Assembly (NCBI RefSeq): GCF_043226085.1
Contig: NZ_CP171225.1
Span: 2,418,001 to 2,482,000, forward strand
DNA from: Amaricoccus sp003258405
Lineage (GTDB): Bacteria; Pseudomonadota; Alphaproteobacteria; Rhodobacterales; Rhodobacteraceae
DNA length: 64,000 nucleotides
Direction of reading: 5' to 3'
Below the pieces are notes generated by a model. It ran no database searches. It was given only the letters and a program-made list of their open reading frames with translations, and was not told the DNA's origin. Position numbers and translations under genes: made by a program. Positions 9,130 through 18,177 of this stretch are shown piece after piece. Each line of letters opens with the position of its first letter. Within the stretch, counting starts at the first letter, position 1.

Positions 9130-10719
9130 TCAGGCCGCGGCGCTCACCAGCTCGCCGGCGAGCGCGCGATCGATGAGGGCGATGGTCTCGGGAATGCCGT
9201 AGAGCGCGATGAAGCCGCCGAAGCGCGGGCCCTGGCTTGCGCCGAGCAGCACCTCGTAGAGCGCGCCGAACCAGGCACGGAGCGGGTCGAAGCCGTGCGC
9301 GTTGCCGACCGCGAAGACGAGATTCTGCAATTCCTCGCCATCGACCGGGCCCTCCCAGGCGGCGAGCCGGTCGCGCAGATCTGCCAAGGCGGCAGCCTCC
9401 CGGTCGTCGGCTGCGCGGTAGACCTTCGCCGGCAGGACGAAGTCCTCGAAGTAGCGCACCGCGCCGCCCGCCGCGGCGTCGAGGCCCGGATGGGTCTCCG
9501 GGCTGGCCTCGGGTGCGTATTTCCGGATGAAGCCCCAGAGCACGTCCTTGTCATGCGCACCGGAGGCGGAGGCCAGGTTGAGCAGCATGGAAAACGGCAC
9601 GACCATGTCGGAGGCGGGCGGATGGCCGCCGTGAATGTGCCACGCCGGGTTGGCGAGCTGCTGATCCGGCGTCTGGCCAGGATAGGCGCGCAGATGCTGG
9701 TGGTATTCGTCCACCGCCTTCGGGATCACGTCGAAGAAGAGCCGCTTGGCGGTCTTCGGCTTCTGGAACATGAAATTCGCGAGCGACTCGGGGCTCGCGT
9801 AGGCGAGCCATTCGTCGATCGAGATGCCGTTGCCCTTCGACTTGGAGATCTTCTCGCCATTGTCGTCGAGGAAAAGCTCGTAGACGAAATGCTCGGGCGG
9901 GTTGCCGCCGAGAATGCGGCAGATCCGGTCGTAGATCGGCGTGTTGGAGCTGTGGTCCTTGCCATACATCTCGAAATCGACGTCGAGTGCGGCCCAGCGG
10001 GCGCCGAAATCGGGCTTCCACTGCAGCTTCACCTGGCCACCGGTGACGGGAAGGGTCCATTCCCGGCCCGTCTCGTCGTCGAAGGTGATGGTGCCCGCGC
10101 GGCCATCCACATGCTTCATCGGCACGTAGAGCACACGCCCCGTCTCGGGGTGGATCGGCAGGAAGCAGGAATAGGTCTGCTGGCGCTCCTCGCGCAGCGA
10201 TTTCAGCATCACCTTCATGATGTCGTCATAGCGCTCGGCGGCGCGGAGCAGCACCTCGTCGAACTGGCCCGAGCGGTAAAACTCCGTCGCGGAGATGAAT
10301 TCGTATTCGAAGCCGAAGGTATCGAGGAAGCGCCGAAGCATGGCGTTGTTGTGATGCCCGAAGCTCTCGAACGCGCCGAACGGGTCCGGCACGGAGGTGA
10401 GCGGCTTCTGCAGGTGCTCGCGCAGCATCTCCGGGTTCGGGACGTTCTCCGGTACCTTGCGCATCCCGTCCATGTCGTCGGAGAAGCAGATGAGCCGGGT
10501 CGGGATATCCGAGAGCACCTCGAAGGCGCGGCGGATCATCGTCGTGCGCGCCACTTCGCCGAAGGTGCCGATATGGGGCAGACCCGAAGGGCCGTAGCCG
10601 GTCTCGAAGAGCACGTAGCCCTTCTCGGGCGGCGCTTTCTCGTAACGTTTGGCAAGGGCGCGCGCCTCCTGGAAGGGCCACGCCTTCGAGTTCTCCGCCA
10701 CCTTGCGCACGTCGTACAT
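9130..10719 (-). CDS. lysK: Lysyl-tRNA synthetase, class I
   Basis: 529 residues, class I LysRS length. It charges tRNA-Lys with lysine. The HIGH-type motif is in GPSGLPHIGTF and the KMSKS motif is in GEKISKSKGN, so the enzyme belongs to the archaeal-type class I family also found in many alphaproteobacteria, not to the class II LysS family. The ATG at 10719 gives the family N-terminus (YDVRKVAENSKAWPF); the longer open frame upstream is intergenic. It is divergent from the TerB-like gene with about 130 bp between starts. Confidence 0.96.
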   Translation of the reverse strand: MYDVRKVAENSKAWPFQEARALAKRYEKAPPEKGYVLFETGYGPSGLPHIGTFGEVARTTMIRRAFEVLSDIPTRLICFSDDMDGMRKVPENVPNPEMLREHLQKPLTSVPDPFGAFESFGHHNNAMLRRFLDTFGFEYEFISATEFYRSGQFDEVLLRAAERYDDIMKVMLKSLREERQQTYSCFLPIHPETGRVLYVPMKHVDGRAGTITFDDETGREWTLPVTGGQVKLQWKPDFGARWAALDVDFEMYGKDHSSNTPIYDRICRILGGNPPEHFVYELFLDDNGEKISKSKGNGISIDEWLAYASPESLANFMFQKPKTAKRLFFDVIPKAVDEYHQHLRAYPGQTPDQQLANPAWHIHGGHPPASDMVVPFSMLLNLASASGAHDKDVLWGFIRKYAPEASPETHPGLDAAAGGAVRYFEDFVLPAKVYRAADDREAAALADLRDRLAAWEGPVDGEELQNLVFAVGNAHGFDPLRAWFGALYEVLLGASQGPRFGGFIALYGIPETIALIDRALAGELVSAAA

Positions 10720-10850
10720 CACCACACCGTCGAGATTGTCACGCGAAATATTGATCGGGGCGGCCGAGCCGCCCGTCCGCTTCCTATTGCCCCCCCGTTC
10801 GGCGGTCAATAGAACCGGCCCGAACGCATGCGCTTGCAGAGAGGGATGCC

Positions 10851-11294
10851 ATGGCCTCCGATTTCCCGTTGCCATCGTTTACCGCGCAGGATGCGCTGGT
10901 AGCGGTCATGGTGGCCGTCTCCGCCTCGGACGAGAACATCTCCAACAACGAGCTCATATCGATCGGCCGTATGGTCGAATCGCTGCCGGTCTTCGTCGGC
11001 TTCGACCGCGACCGGCTCGCGATGGTCAGCCAGACCGTGTTCGATCTCTTCGAGGAAGAGGACGGGCTCGATGCGCTCTTCGGGCTCCTGCGCGATGCGC
11101 TGCCCGAAAGGCTCCACGAGACCGCCTATGCGCTGGCCTGCGACGTGGCCGCGGCCGACGGCCAGACCTTCCAGGCCGAGCTGCGGTTCCTTCAGGAGCT
11201 GCGTTACGAGCTCAACATCGAGCGGCTGCATGCCGCGGCGATCGAGCGCGGCAGCGCGGCGCGGCATCGGCGCCTGCCCGAAGCGGAAGGCTGA
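10851..11294 (+). CDS. TerB-like domain protein
   Basis: 147 residues. The pattern ALVAVMVAVSASDENISNNEL at the start and YALACDVAAADGQTFQAELRFL in the second half is typical of the TerB/DjlA helical domain, in which two acidic AADG-type loops can bind metal. No signal peptide. Stand-alone TerB proteins are common in this family and not evidence of tellurite resistance. ATG preceded by GAGGGATGCC. The exact role is unknown. Confidence 0.85.
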   Translation: MASDFPLPSFTAQDALVAVMVAVSASDENISNNELISIGRMVESLPVFVGFDRDRLAMVSQTVFDLFEEEDGLDALFGLLRDALPERLHETAYALACDVAAADGQTFQAELRFLQELRYELNIERLHAAAIERGSAARHRRLPEAEG

Positions 11295-11325
11295 GGCCGC
11301 CCGCCGGCGGCCGGCCCCGGACGGA

Positions 11326-11943
11326 TCAGCGGGTTGCGACCCAGCCCGCCGTGCCGCAGATCGCCAGCGCCGAGCCGCGGTTGATCGCCCGCACCCGGTG
11401 CGGCGCGGTCAGGAGCGCCCGGGCCCAGGATGCAAGCAGCATGTAGCCCGAGAATACGACCGCGAGCACGCAGGTGACGATGGCGGCAAGCTCGGCATAG
11501 CCGAGCAAATCCACCGCGCCGAGATCGACCAGCGAGGGCAGGAGCGCCAGGTAGAAGACCATCACCTTGGGATTGCCCATGGTGAGCGAGAAGCCCGCGA
11601 AGAGAAGCGTCGGCGTCCGTTCGGTGCGCGGAAGCACGGTGCTGCCGCCGCCGATGACCGCTGGCGCGTGCCACATCTTCCAGGCGATCCAGAGCAGATA
11701 ACCGATCCCGGCCCATTTCACCGCGAGAAAAAGCAGGTGGAAGCTCTGCGCGAGCACCGCGAGGCCGCCGACGGCAAAGGCAAGCCAGACGAGATCGCCG
11801 AGCCACATGCCGAGCGTGAAGGCCGCCGCTCCGGCAATGCCGCGGCCGAGAACGCGGGCGACAAGCGCCGCGATCCCCGGCCCGGGAATGGCGACGGCAA
11901 CGAGCAGGGTTCCGGCGAAGACGAGAAGCGATGCGGGTTCCAT
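11326..11943 (-). CDS. LysE/RhtB-family amino acid exporter
   Basis: 205 residues with about six hydrophobic segments. The N-terminal VAIPGPGIAALVARVLGRG and the internal GFSLTMGNPKVMVFYLALLP are the two conserved motifs of the LysE/RhtB family of efflux carriers in the inner membrane. I chose the ATG at 11943 because GGAGG stands five bases upstream; an in-frame TTG four codons earlier overlaps that site. The exported substrate (lysine, threonine, homoserine lactone or other) cannot be told. Converges on the TerB-like gene and starts 23 bp after dacB. Confidence 0.9.
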   Translation of the reverse strand: MEPASLLVFAGTLLVAVAIPGPGIAALVARVLGRGIAGAAAFTLGMWLGDLVWLAFAVGGLAVLAQSFHLLFLAVKWAGIGYLLWIAWKMWHAPAVIGGGSTVLPRTERTPTLLFAGFSLTMGNPKVMVFYLALLPSLVDLGAVDLLGYAELAAIVTCVLAVVFSGYMLLASWARALLTAPHRVRAINRGSALAICGTAGWVATR

Positions 11944-11966
11944 GGGGGCCTCCAACCCCTCCGCCT

Positions 11967-13442
11967 CTATCCCGGACGGTGCATCGGGCGCAAGGGCGGC
12001 GGCGGGAAGGCCTCGGTCGCCCAGTCACGCAGGAGCGCCTGCTGCATGCCGCGTGCCCGGCCGGCCCAGCCCCGCGCGCCGGGCGGGCGCCCGGCGGCGT
12101 CGGGGCGGATTGTCGCGCGGAGATCGGCGTCGGAGGAATAGATCGCGAAGGCAAGCGTGCGGTCAGGCCCCTGGATATAGCCCGCGAGCCCGCTCGCGAA
12201 GAAGAGCGTGCCGGATTTCGCCGCGACCCGGACATGGGGCAGGACGAGCGGCCGCCTGTCCGGCCCGAGGAGGGCCTGTTCACGCAGGAGGCCGGGCAGC
12301 GCACCGCCAGCTTCGGCCGCCAGCACCTTCACCGTCTCGGCGGGCGACCAGAGCGAGAGAGCCGAGAGGCCGGAATGGTTGACGAAAACCGCTTCGGTGA
12401 GGCCGTAGCGCGCCCGCGCCCATTCGGTCATCGCCGCCGCACTTTCGCCGACGTCCGCCGGGTCGAGGCCGCGGGCCTGGCTCGCGCGGAGTCCGACGAT
12501 CTCGGCCGTGATGTTGGTGGAATAGCGCAGCATGCCATGCAGGATTTCCTCCAGGGCCGCGCTCTCGTGCGCAACGAGGACGTCGCCCGGCGGAGCATCC
12601 CCGACGAGCTCCGCCGCGGGAAGCGCGAGGCCGAACTCGGCCGCGAGATCGCGGAAGACCTCGCCAGCGTAGGCGCCGGGCCGGCGGGCGGGCAGCCAGA
12701 CGCCGCCCCGGCCCTTCATCTCGCCGCCCGGAAGCGTCCAGATCTCGCGCGTGCCCTCGACGCGGTGTCTTGGTGGCGGCGCGGCACCGAGTTCGCCGCC
12801 GATACCCGCGAGGCGCACGCGGAAATCGCGCCCCGGTGCGGCGAAGCCGAAATCCGGGCGGCCGCTCTTGCCGGGCTGCCATTCGACCCAGACGCGGTTG
12901 AAATTGAGATTGAGCCCCGAGATCGCCGGGTTGTAGCCCACATGCATCGGCTGGCCGGGATCGACCGCCTCGGTAAAGGGCAGCGCGCCCTCGGCGACGA
13001 GGAACCGGCCCGAAACGCCGGTCACACCGCGCGCGATCAGCGCGGCCGCCATCCGCTTCAGATCGTCGGTGTCGAGCAGCGGATCGCCATCGCCCGCGAG
13101 CACCAGATCGCCCTTGAGCACGCCGTCTTCGACCGGCCCGGTGCCGATGAGCCGGGTGGTGAAGCGGTAGTCCGGCCCGAGCGCATCGAGCGCGTAGAGC
13201 GTCGTCATGATCTTGAGGACGGAGGCGGGCGGCTGGCCGGTCTCGGCCCGCCAGGATTCGATCAGCCCGCCATCGCGGAGATCGGCAAGCGCGACGCCGG
13301 TCCTTTCGGCAAGACCCGAGCGGGCCACGGGATCGGAGATCCCCGCCAATGCGCCGCCCACGGGCGCAAGGATCGCCGCCGCGGCCAGTCCGGAAAGAAC
13401 CTGCCGCCGCGAGACCGGAATGGAACCCTGCGACAACACCAT
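11967..13442 (-). CDS. dacB: D-alanyl-D-alanine carboxypeptidase/endopeptidase (PBP4 type)
   Basis: 491 residues, peptidase S13 family. It trims or opens peptide cross-links of peptidoglycan in the periplasm. The three penicillin-binding motifs are present: SVLK (SxxK, active-site Ser), YSTN (SxN) and KSGT (KTG-type). The leader has SRRQVLSGLAAAAILA, a twin-arginine-like export signal; most PBP4 proteins use Sec, so the Arg pair deserves a check. Start ATG 13442; a longer frame upstream lies in the promoter region. Confidence 0.93.
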   Translation of the reverse strand: MVLSQGSIPVSRRQVLSGLAAAAILAPVGGALAGISDPVARSGLAERTGVALADLRDGGLIESWRAETGQPPASVLKIMTTLYALDALGPDYRFTTRLIGTGPVEDGVLKGDLVLAGDGDPLLDTDDLKRMAAALIARGVTGVSGRFLVAEGALPFTEAVDPGQPMHVGYNPAISGLNLNFNRVWVEWQPGKSGRPDFGFAAPGRDFRVRLAGIGGELGAAPPPRHRVEGTREIWTLPGGEMKGRGGVWLPARRPGAYAGEVFRDLAAEFGLALPAAELVGDAPPGDVLVAHESAALEEILHGMLRYSTNITAEIVGLRASQARGLDPADVGESAAAMTEWARARYGLTEAVFVNHSGLSALSLWSPAETVKVLAAEAGGALPGLLREQALLGPDRRPLVLPHVRVAAKSGTLFFASGLAGYIQGPDRTLAFAIYSSDADLRATIRPDAAGRPPGARGWAGRARGMQQALLRDWATEAFPPPPLRPMHRPG

Positions 13443-13550
13443 TCGCGCAGTGTGCGCCCGCCTCCCCCGGCCGATCAAGCGGCTGTATGGAGGGGGCGGG
13501 GCAGAATCTGTCGAAAACTCTCCGCGTTTACCTTTGTCCGCGAAGCGGCC

Positions 13551-14468
13551 TCAGCAGGAGGCCTCGACGCTGACGGAACGCTCGGTGAAGCCGGTAAGGT
13601 TGACGGTGCAATCGCCCGCCTTCACCGGATTCTGCATCGTGAGATCGCTCACCTGCGTGCCGTTGACGGCGATCCTGGCGGTGCCCGCGGCGGTGTCGAT
13701 GCGCGAGAGGTAGATCTTCACGGCGCCGTCGGCGAGGCTCGCTGCCTGGGCGATCGAGATTTCCGTGCCCGCGCCGAGCCCGGCGGGTTCGGAGCCGCCC
13801 GAGGCTTTCTCGCCATCTGCGGAGGCCTGCTTGCCGTCACAGGTCGTGTCGATCATCGCTGCAGGCGCATCGATCCCGGTGAGCGTCACCTGGCAGTTGC
13901 CCGCATTGACCGGCGTGCCGACTGTGAGTGTCTGCAGCCCGATGCCATTGATCGAGACCCGCGCCGTTTTGCTTTCGGCGTTCACGGCGGAGAGGAAAAG
14001 CCGCGCCCCGTCATCGCCGAGCTTCAGGGTCTCGCCCGGACTGACCCGCTCGCCTTTTGCGGGCGCGCTACCTGATCCATTCCCCCCCTGCGACCCGAGA
14101 CCCGCGAGCCGCTGTCCGAGACCGTCGAACTGCTGCGCGAACTTGCCGGAGAGATCCGAAGCCATGCCGGATACCGAGTCGGACATCTGCGTGCCGATCT
14201 CTCCGATCCGCTCGGAGAGATCGCCGAAGCGCTGCGACTGGCCCTCGAGGTTCTTGCCGACGGAGCCGATGCTCTGGGAAATCTCGTCGAACCGGCCCTC
14301 CATGGCGCCGACCTTGTCCGAAAGCGCCGCAACGCTCGCCGACAGTTCGTCCTGCCGGTCGGCGCGCTCGGCAAGCTCGGATTTGCCGGACCGGCCTATG
14401 CCGATACCGATCAAGAGCCCGATGACAGCGGCCCCTGCGGCCAGGGCAAACACTCCAGTGGTTTTCAT
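13551..14468 (-). CDS. Membrane-anchored coiled-coil protein with a duplicated C-terminal domain
   Basis: 305 residues, family not recognised. One N-terminal membrane segment with a glycine pattern (GLLIGIGIGRSG, residues 7-27) is followed by a polar heptad-like stretch (about 30-125: repeated SxxIGxxxxxLExQSxRF units) and a low-complexity linker. Two repeats of about 65 residues then follow (about 145-215 and 235-305). Each ends in G(N/D)C-x-V-x-LTG and a final Cys, giving one likely disulfide per repeat, which fits a periplasmic location. ATG has GGGGAGG upstream. It may link membrane and envelope; no enzymatic motif seen. Confidence 0.75.
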   Translation of the reverse strand: MKTTGVFALAAGAAVIGLLIGIGIGRSGKSELAERADRQDELSASVAALSDKVGAMEGRFDEISQSIGSVGKNLEGQSQRFGDLSERIGEIGTQMSDSVSGMASDLSGKFAQQFDGLGQRLAGLGSQGGNGSGSAPAKGERVSPGETLKLGDDGARLFLSAVNAESKTARVSINGIGLQTLTVGTPVNAGNCQVTLTGIDAPAAMIDTTCDGKQASADGEKASGGSEPAGLGAGTEISIAQAASLADGAVKIYLSRIDTAAGTARIAVNGTQVSDLTMQNPVKAGDCTVNLTGFTERSVSVEASC

Positions 14469-14640
14469 GACGACCTCCCCTTCGTTTCTCTTCGCTCGTG
14501 GCTTCTTCCCGGCCCGCCGCCTCGCGTCTTCCGGCGATTGGCTGCGGCTGACCCGGCCCGTCCGTGGGCAAGTCTAGGCCCGGAGCCTCCGCGCTGTAAA
14601 TCGTGACGTAAGGCGCAATCGCGGGGCGAGCGGATGCGGC

Positions 14641-15243
14641 TCAGCGCTGCCAGAGACCGGACCGGCGCAGGCTGCTCGAGGAGAGATCGAGCATCGGCCC
14701 GGAGAGCAGCGTCCAGCGCGGCGCCGGGCCGGCGGCAAGCGAAGGCGCCGCGGCCTGCGAGAGGCGCCAGCGCGCAAAGCGCCGGGCCGCCGGGGAAAGG
14801 CCGGCCGCGATCTGTTCGCCAGGCCGGGCGAGCACCCCCACCGGCACGCGCGCCATGATCTCGTCCCAGCGCTCCCAGCGGTGAAAGCTGCGCAGGTTGT
14901 CGGCCCCCATCAGCCAGACGAAGCGGACTCCCGGATAGCGCAGCCCGATCGCCTCGAGCGTCTCGGCGGTGTAGCGGGTCCCGAGACGCGCCTCGAGATC
15001 GGTGATCCTGGTGCGGGGGTGGGTGAGGATGGCCTCGGCCGCCGCGATCCGGCGAGCCATGTTGGCCGGCGCATCGGCCTTGAGCGGATTGCCCGGGCTC
15101 ACCAGCCACCAGACCTGATCGAGGCGGAAGGCCCGGAGCGCCCAGGTCGTGATATGCACATGCCCCGCATGCGGCGGATCGAAAGATCCCCCGAGCAGCC
15201 CGATCCTCATCCCGGGCAAGGCAACGGGCACAGACATGGACAT
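14641..15243 (-). CDS. nadD: Nicotinate-nucleotide adenylyltransferase
   Basis: 200 residues. It makes nicotinate adenine dinucleotide from nicotinate mononucleotide and ATP in NAD synthesis. GLLGGSFDPPHAGHV carries the GxFxPxHxGH nucleotidyltransferase motif, GADNLRSFHRW is the NadD-specific segment, and SSSSLR near the end is the ISSTxIR-like motif. ATG 15243 is chosen, with GGGAG ten bases upstream; a second ATG lies two codons later. The genes rsfS and rlmH, often next to nadD, are not here. Confidence 0.93.
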   Translation of the reverse strand: MSMSVPVALPGMRIGLLGGSFDPPHAGHVHITTWALRAFRLDQVWWLVSPGNPLKADAPANMARRIAAAEAILTHPRTRITDLEARLGTRYTAETLEAIGLRYPGVRFVWLMGADNLRSFHRWERWDEIMARVPVGVLARPGEQIAAGLSPAARRFARWRLSQAAAPSLAAGPAPRWTLLSGPMLDLSSSSLRRSGLWQR

Positions 15244-15579
15244 CGCGGCGAAACTCCCTGCTCTCCGCTCCTTCGCGGCCGGCGCGGGCCCTGTCAAGCG
15301 AGGAGCCGACTCGCCCCTTGTGCCGCCTGCCGGAAACAATCCATGCGGGCATATACACACTTTTTGCGACCATTCCTGCGCCCGCCTGCATCAATTTCCG
15401 GCCGCAAGGCGCGGAATATGCGGGATACTCGTGTCCGAAGGGCCACAAATGCCGAGGAAGGTGGCCGCCCGGACGCCGCCGGCGGCAGGTTTTTGTCTCC
15501 ACCCCCGGATTTCAGCCTAACCTTGGTTAACAAACGGGGCGCCGGCAACAGGCGCGGGACAACAGGGGCAGTGAGGCAG
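15244..15579. other. 336-bp divergent intergenic region (nadD / OmpA-domain gene)
   Basis: No supported gene. It must hold both divergent promoters. The stretch 15520-15535 (CTAACCTTGGTTAACAAAC) contains a TTAAC core that recalls, but does not match, a CtrA site. Small open frames on both strands here are arginine/proline-rich and look random. Confidence 0.5.
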
Positions 15580-16524
15580 ATGAAAGCAGGGAGAGGACTG
15601 GCCTATGTGGCCGTTGCAGGACTGGCGGTCGGAGGTGGGATCTGGCTGGCGCCGAAGCAGGTGGAGACACCGCAGCCCATGAGTGCGCCGGAGGCCGCTC
15701 CCATCGCGGCCGCAGAGGCCCAGGAGCCTCCGGCAGCGCCCGAGGCCATGACGCAGCCGAACCCCGAGGTCGAGGCGTTGCAGGCCCGGATCGCCGAGGC
15801 GACGCTTGAGGTGGCGGCCCTCGACACCGCAGTGACCGAACGCACCGCAGAGCTCGACGAGATCGAGGCGTTGATCGCCGCGCGGCAGGGCGAACTCGCA
15901 GGGCTAGAGGCCGCGCTCGCCGAACATGGTGTCGCGCTTCAGCAGATCATGACCGCCCTCGAGGACCGGGATTACGCCACGCTTACGCACCTCGGTGAGC
16001 GCATCGCAGCGGGTTCGGAGCCCGAGGTGCCCACCCCCGAGCTGGTCGCCGCCACACCGGGCGACGACAAGGAGACCACCGGGTTCGGCCGCTACGACGC
16101 CGATATCGCCAAGATCCAGGAGGTCATCCACGAGGCCCGGGTCAAGGCGAACCCCGATGCCATCGACACGAACGACAGCCTGCTCATGGAGATCCAGTTC
16201 GAATCCGGCTCCGCCACGCTCACCATCGGCGGGCAGACCCGCGCCATGGCCGCAGCCCAGGTGATGTCGGAAATGGATCTCGACGTCATCCGCATCCAGG
16301 CCCATACCGATACGGTCGGCGCCGCCGATGCCAATGCGGCCCTTGCCCGTGCCCGCGCGGAAGCGGTGGCCCGCGTCTTCACAGAGGCGGGCCTCCCGGC
16401 GGATGCGATCGAGATCGCGGCGCTCGGCGAGGCGCCCGACACACTGCCGGTGGTCACGCCCGACGGCACCGCCGAACCCCTCAACCGTTCGGTCGGGATC
16501 TATCCGGTCTCGCTCACGAACTGA
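15580..16524 (+). CDS. OmpA-family C-terminal domain protein
   Basis: 314 residues. One N-terminal membrane segment (about 5-20), an Ala/Pro/Glu-rich linker, a coiled-coil region (about 65-130, EVEALQARIAEATLEVAALD onward), then an OmpA-like peptidoglycan-binding domain. Its core has FESGSATLT, the IRIQAHTDTVG strand-turn and the NAALARARAEAVARVF helix. Bound to the inner membrane, it would tie the membrane to peptidoglycan. It is not a beta-barrel protein. A GTG three codons upstream is a possible alternative start. Confidence 0.85.
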   Translation: MKAGRGLAYVAVAGLAVGGGIWLAPKQVETPQPMSAPEAAPIAAAEAQEPPAAPEAMTQPNPEVEALQARIAEATLEVAALDTAVTERTAELDEIEALIAARQGELAGLEAALAEHGVALQQIMTALEDRDYATLTHLGERIAAGSEPEVPTPELVAATPGDDKETTGFGRYDADIAKIQEVIHEARVKANPDAIDTNDSLLMEIQFESGSATLTIGGQTRAMAAAQVMSEMDLDVIRIQAHTDTVGAADANAALARARAEAVARVFTEAGLPADAIEIAALGEAPDTLPVVTPDGTAEPLNRSVGIYPVSLTN

Positions 16525-16570
16525 CAGCAGACAGCCCCGCCGGAGGGGCAAGAGATCGGAGACTCTGCCC

Positions 16571-17206
16571 ATGGATGCCGCCTACGGGATCAAGTATTTT
16601 GGTGCCCTTTTCGCGATCATGAACCCGCTGGTGAACCTGCCGATCTTTCTCAGCCTGACGAACGGCATGCCGCTCGACGAACAGCGGCGCACCGCCCTTC
16701 AGGTCACGGCCTATTCGGTCATCGTCTGCGCCGTGGTGGGGATCGGCGGGCAGCAGATCCTGACTTTCTTCGGGATCACCGTGGATGATTTCCGCGTCGC
16801 GGGCGGCGTGGTGCTTGCGGGCATCGCGCTCCACATGCTGAACGGTAAGGGCAGCCCGGCCCACGAGGGCAGCGCGCAGGAGCAGCCGCACCTGGAGGCG
16901 ACCGAGAACATCGCCTTCTATCCGATGACCTTCCCGATGATCGTCGGCCCCGGCGCGATCACCACCCTGGTGATCTTCCTCCAGCAGGCCAAATCCGGTG
17001 TGGACTACTTCACCTACGCCGTCGTCACCGGAGCGATCCTCGCCATGCTCGGGGTCACGCTCTGGTTCTCGGCCGCGATTGGCCGGCGGCTGTCGGCAAC
17101 GCTCCGGGTCATCATGCAGCGGCTCATGGGGATGATCCTTCTCGCCATTGCCGTCGAGATGATCGCGGCCGGGGCCAAGGCGCTCCTGCCCGGTCTCGGC
17201 GGCTGA
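16571..17206 (+). CDS. MarC family integral membrane protein
   Basis: 211 residues with about six membrane segments. The start YFGALFAIMNPLVNLPIFLSLT and the middle YPMTFPMIVGPGAITTLVIF are the conserved halves of the MarC/UPF0056 family, an inner-membrane family of unknown transport role. The name MarC does not imply antibiotic resistance. GGAGA precedes the ATG, 46 bp after the OmpA-domain gene, so the two may be cotranscribed. Confidence 0.9.
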   Translation: MDAAYGIKYFGALFAIMNPLVNLPIFLSLTNGMPLDEQRRTALQVTAYSVIVCAVVGIGGQQILTFFGITVDDFRVAGGVVLAGIALHMLNGKGSPAHEGSAQEQPHLEATENIAFYPMTFPMIVGPGAITTLVIFLQQAKSGVDYFTYAVVTGAILAMLGVTLWFSAAIGRRLSATLRVIMQRLMGMILLAIAVEMIAAGAKALLPGLGG

Positions 17207-17319
17207 TCCGCAAGGCCTTGTGCCGCAGGCGCGCCGTAACCAAGTCACGAGAAGTCAAGTTCCCGATTCGCTTAAATCTTGCTTAAATGCGGGAAGGACG
17301 CTGGACGAGGGAGACGACG

Positions 17320-17979
17320 GTGCAGATGCAGGCGAAGGCCATCCTCAGCAAGGCAGAGCGGATCTCGGATGCCGCGGTGCATCTGACGGGCATTGTCCTT
17401 GCGCTCATCGCGACACCGGTGCTCGTGACCCTCGCCGCGGTCTGGTATGGCGACGCCAATACGGTGATTGCCCTGCTTGTCTACGGAATGAGCCTCGTGA
17501 CGATGCTCACCTGTTCGGCGATCTACCACCTCGTGCCCGCCCCGGACTGGAAGGATCGCCTCCGGCGCCTCGACCAGTCGGCGATCTACATGAAGATCGC
17601 GGGCAGCTACACGCCCTTTTCGGTGCTCGCCTCCGGCTCGACCGGCGCCTTTCTCGCGGGCGTCTGGAGTGCCGCCCTTGCCGGGGCCGCGATGATCCTC
17701 TTCGGTCCGGGCTGGCTCAGGCGCCCGAGCCTGCTCCTCTATCTCGTGATCGGCTGGGCCGGCGTCATCGCCGGCCAGCCGCTCTTTGCCGACATGTCCG
17801 AGGCGGGCTTTGCCCTCATCCTCGCCGGGGGCTGCCTCTATACGCTCGGGGTCTGCTTCTTCCTCTGGGAGCGGCTGCCGTTCCACACGACGATCTGGCA
17901 TGCCTTCGTGCTCGCGGCGACGGCGCTGGTCTATTCCGCGATCTTCGTCGAGTTCTGGGGCCGCGCCCCCTCGGCCTGA
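17320..17979 (+). CDS. Hemolysin III / PAQR-like membrane protein
   Basis: 219 residues with seven hydrophobic segments. Conserved HlyIII/PAQR residues are visible: the SAIYHL motif in TM2-3, DQSAIYMKIAGSYTPF, and HTTIWHAFVLAA near the end, which together supply the His/Asp/Ser metal site. I chose the GTG at 17320 because GAGGGAG lies six bases upstream; an ATG two codons later is also possible. Bacterial members are inner-membrane proteins of mostly unproven function. Confidence 0.9.
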   Translation: MQMQAKAILSKAERISDAAVHLTGIVLALIATPVLVTLAAVWYGDANTVIALLVYGMSLVTMLTCSAIYHLVPAPDWKDRLRRLDQSAIYMKIAGSYTPFSVLASGSTGAFLAGVWSAALAGAAMILFGPGWLRRPSLLLYLVIGWAGVIAGQPLFADMSEAGFALILAGGCLYTLGVCFFLWERLPFHTTIWHAFVLAATALVYSAIFVEFWGRAPSA

Positions 17980-18177
17980 CCCGGGACCCTGTCCCGCACC
18001 CTCCCCGCGCACACGCTCTCCGAACGCAGCCGCCAGCCGGCCCGCGTATCTTCTGGTTGCGCCTGCGCCCGGGGAACCGTATCCAGCCTGTTTATGTAAC
18101 TCAGCGGCGAGAGTCGGCCTGAGCTTGTCGCCACATGTGACGGGCGGCCTCTCTCCCGGCAACAAAGGGGAGCGTCC

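Noticed and set aside
8839..10812. 657-codon plus-strand frame over lysK
   Set aside because: Antisense shadow of the class I LysRS gene.
10851..11294. Tellurite resistance locus
   Set aside because: A lone TerB-like domain protein with no terA, terC, terD or terZ neighbours.
15510..15540. CtrA box near TTGGTTAAC
   Set aside because: The half-sites are six bases apart with one mismatch instead of TTAA-N7-TTAA.
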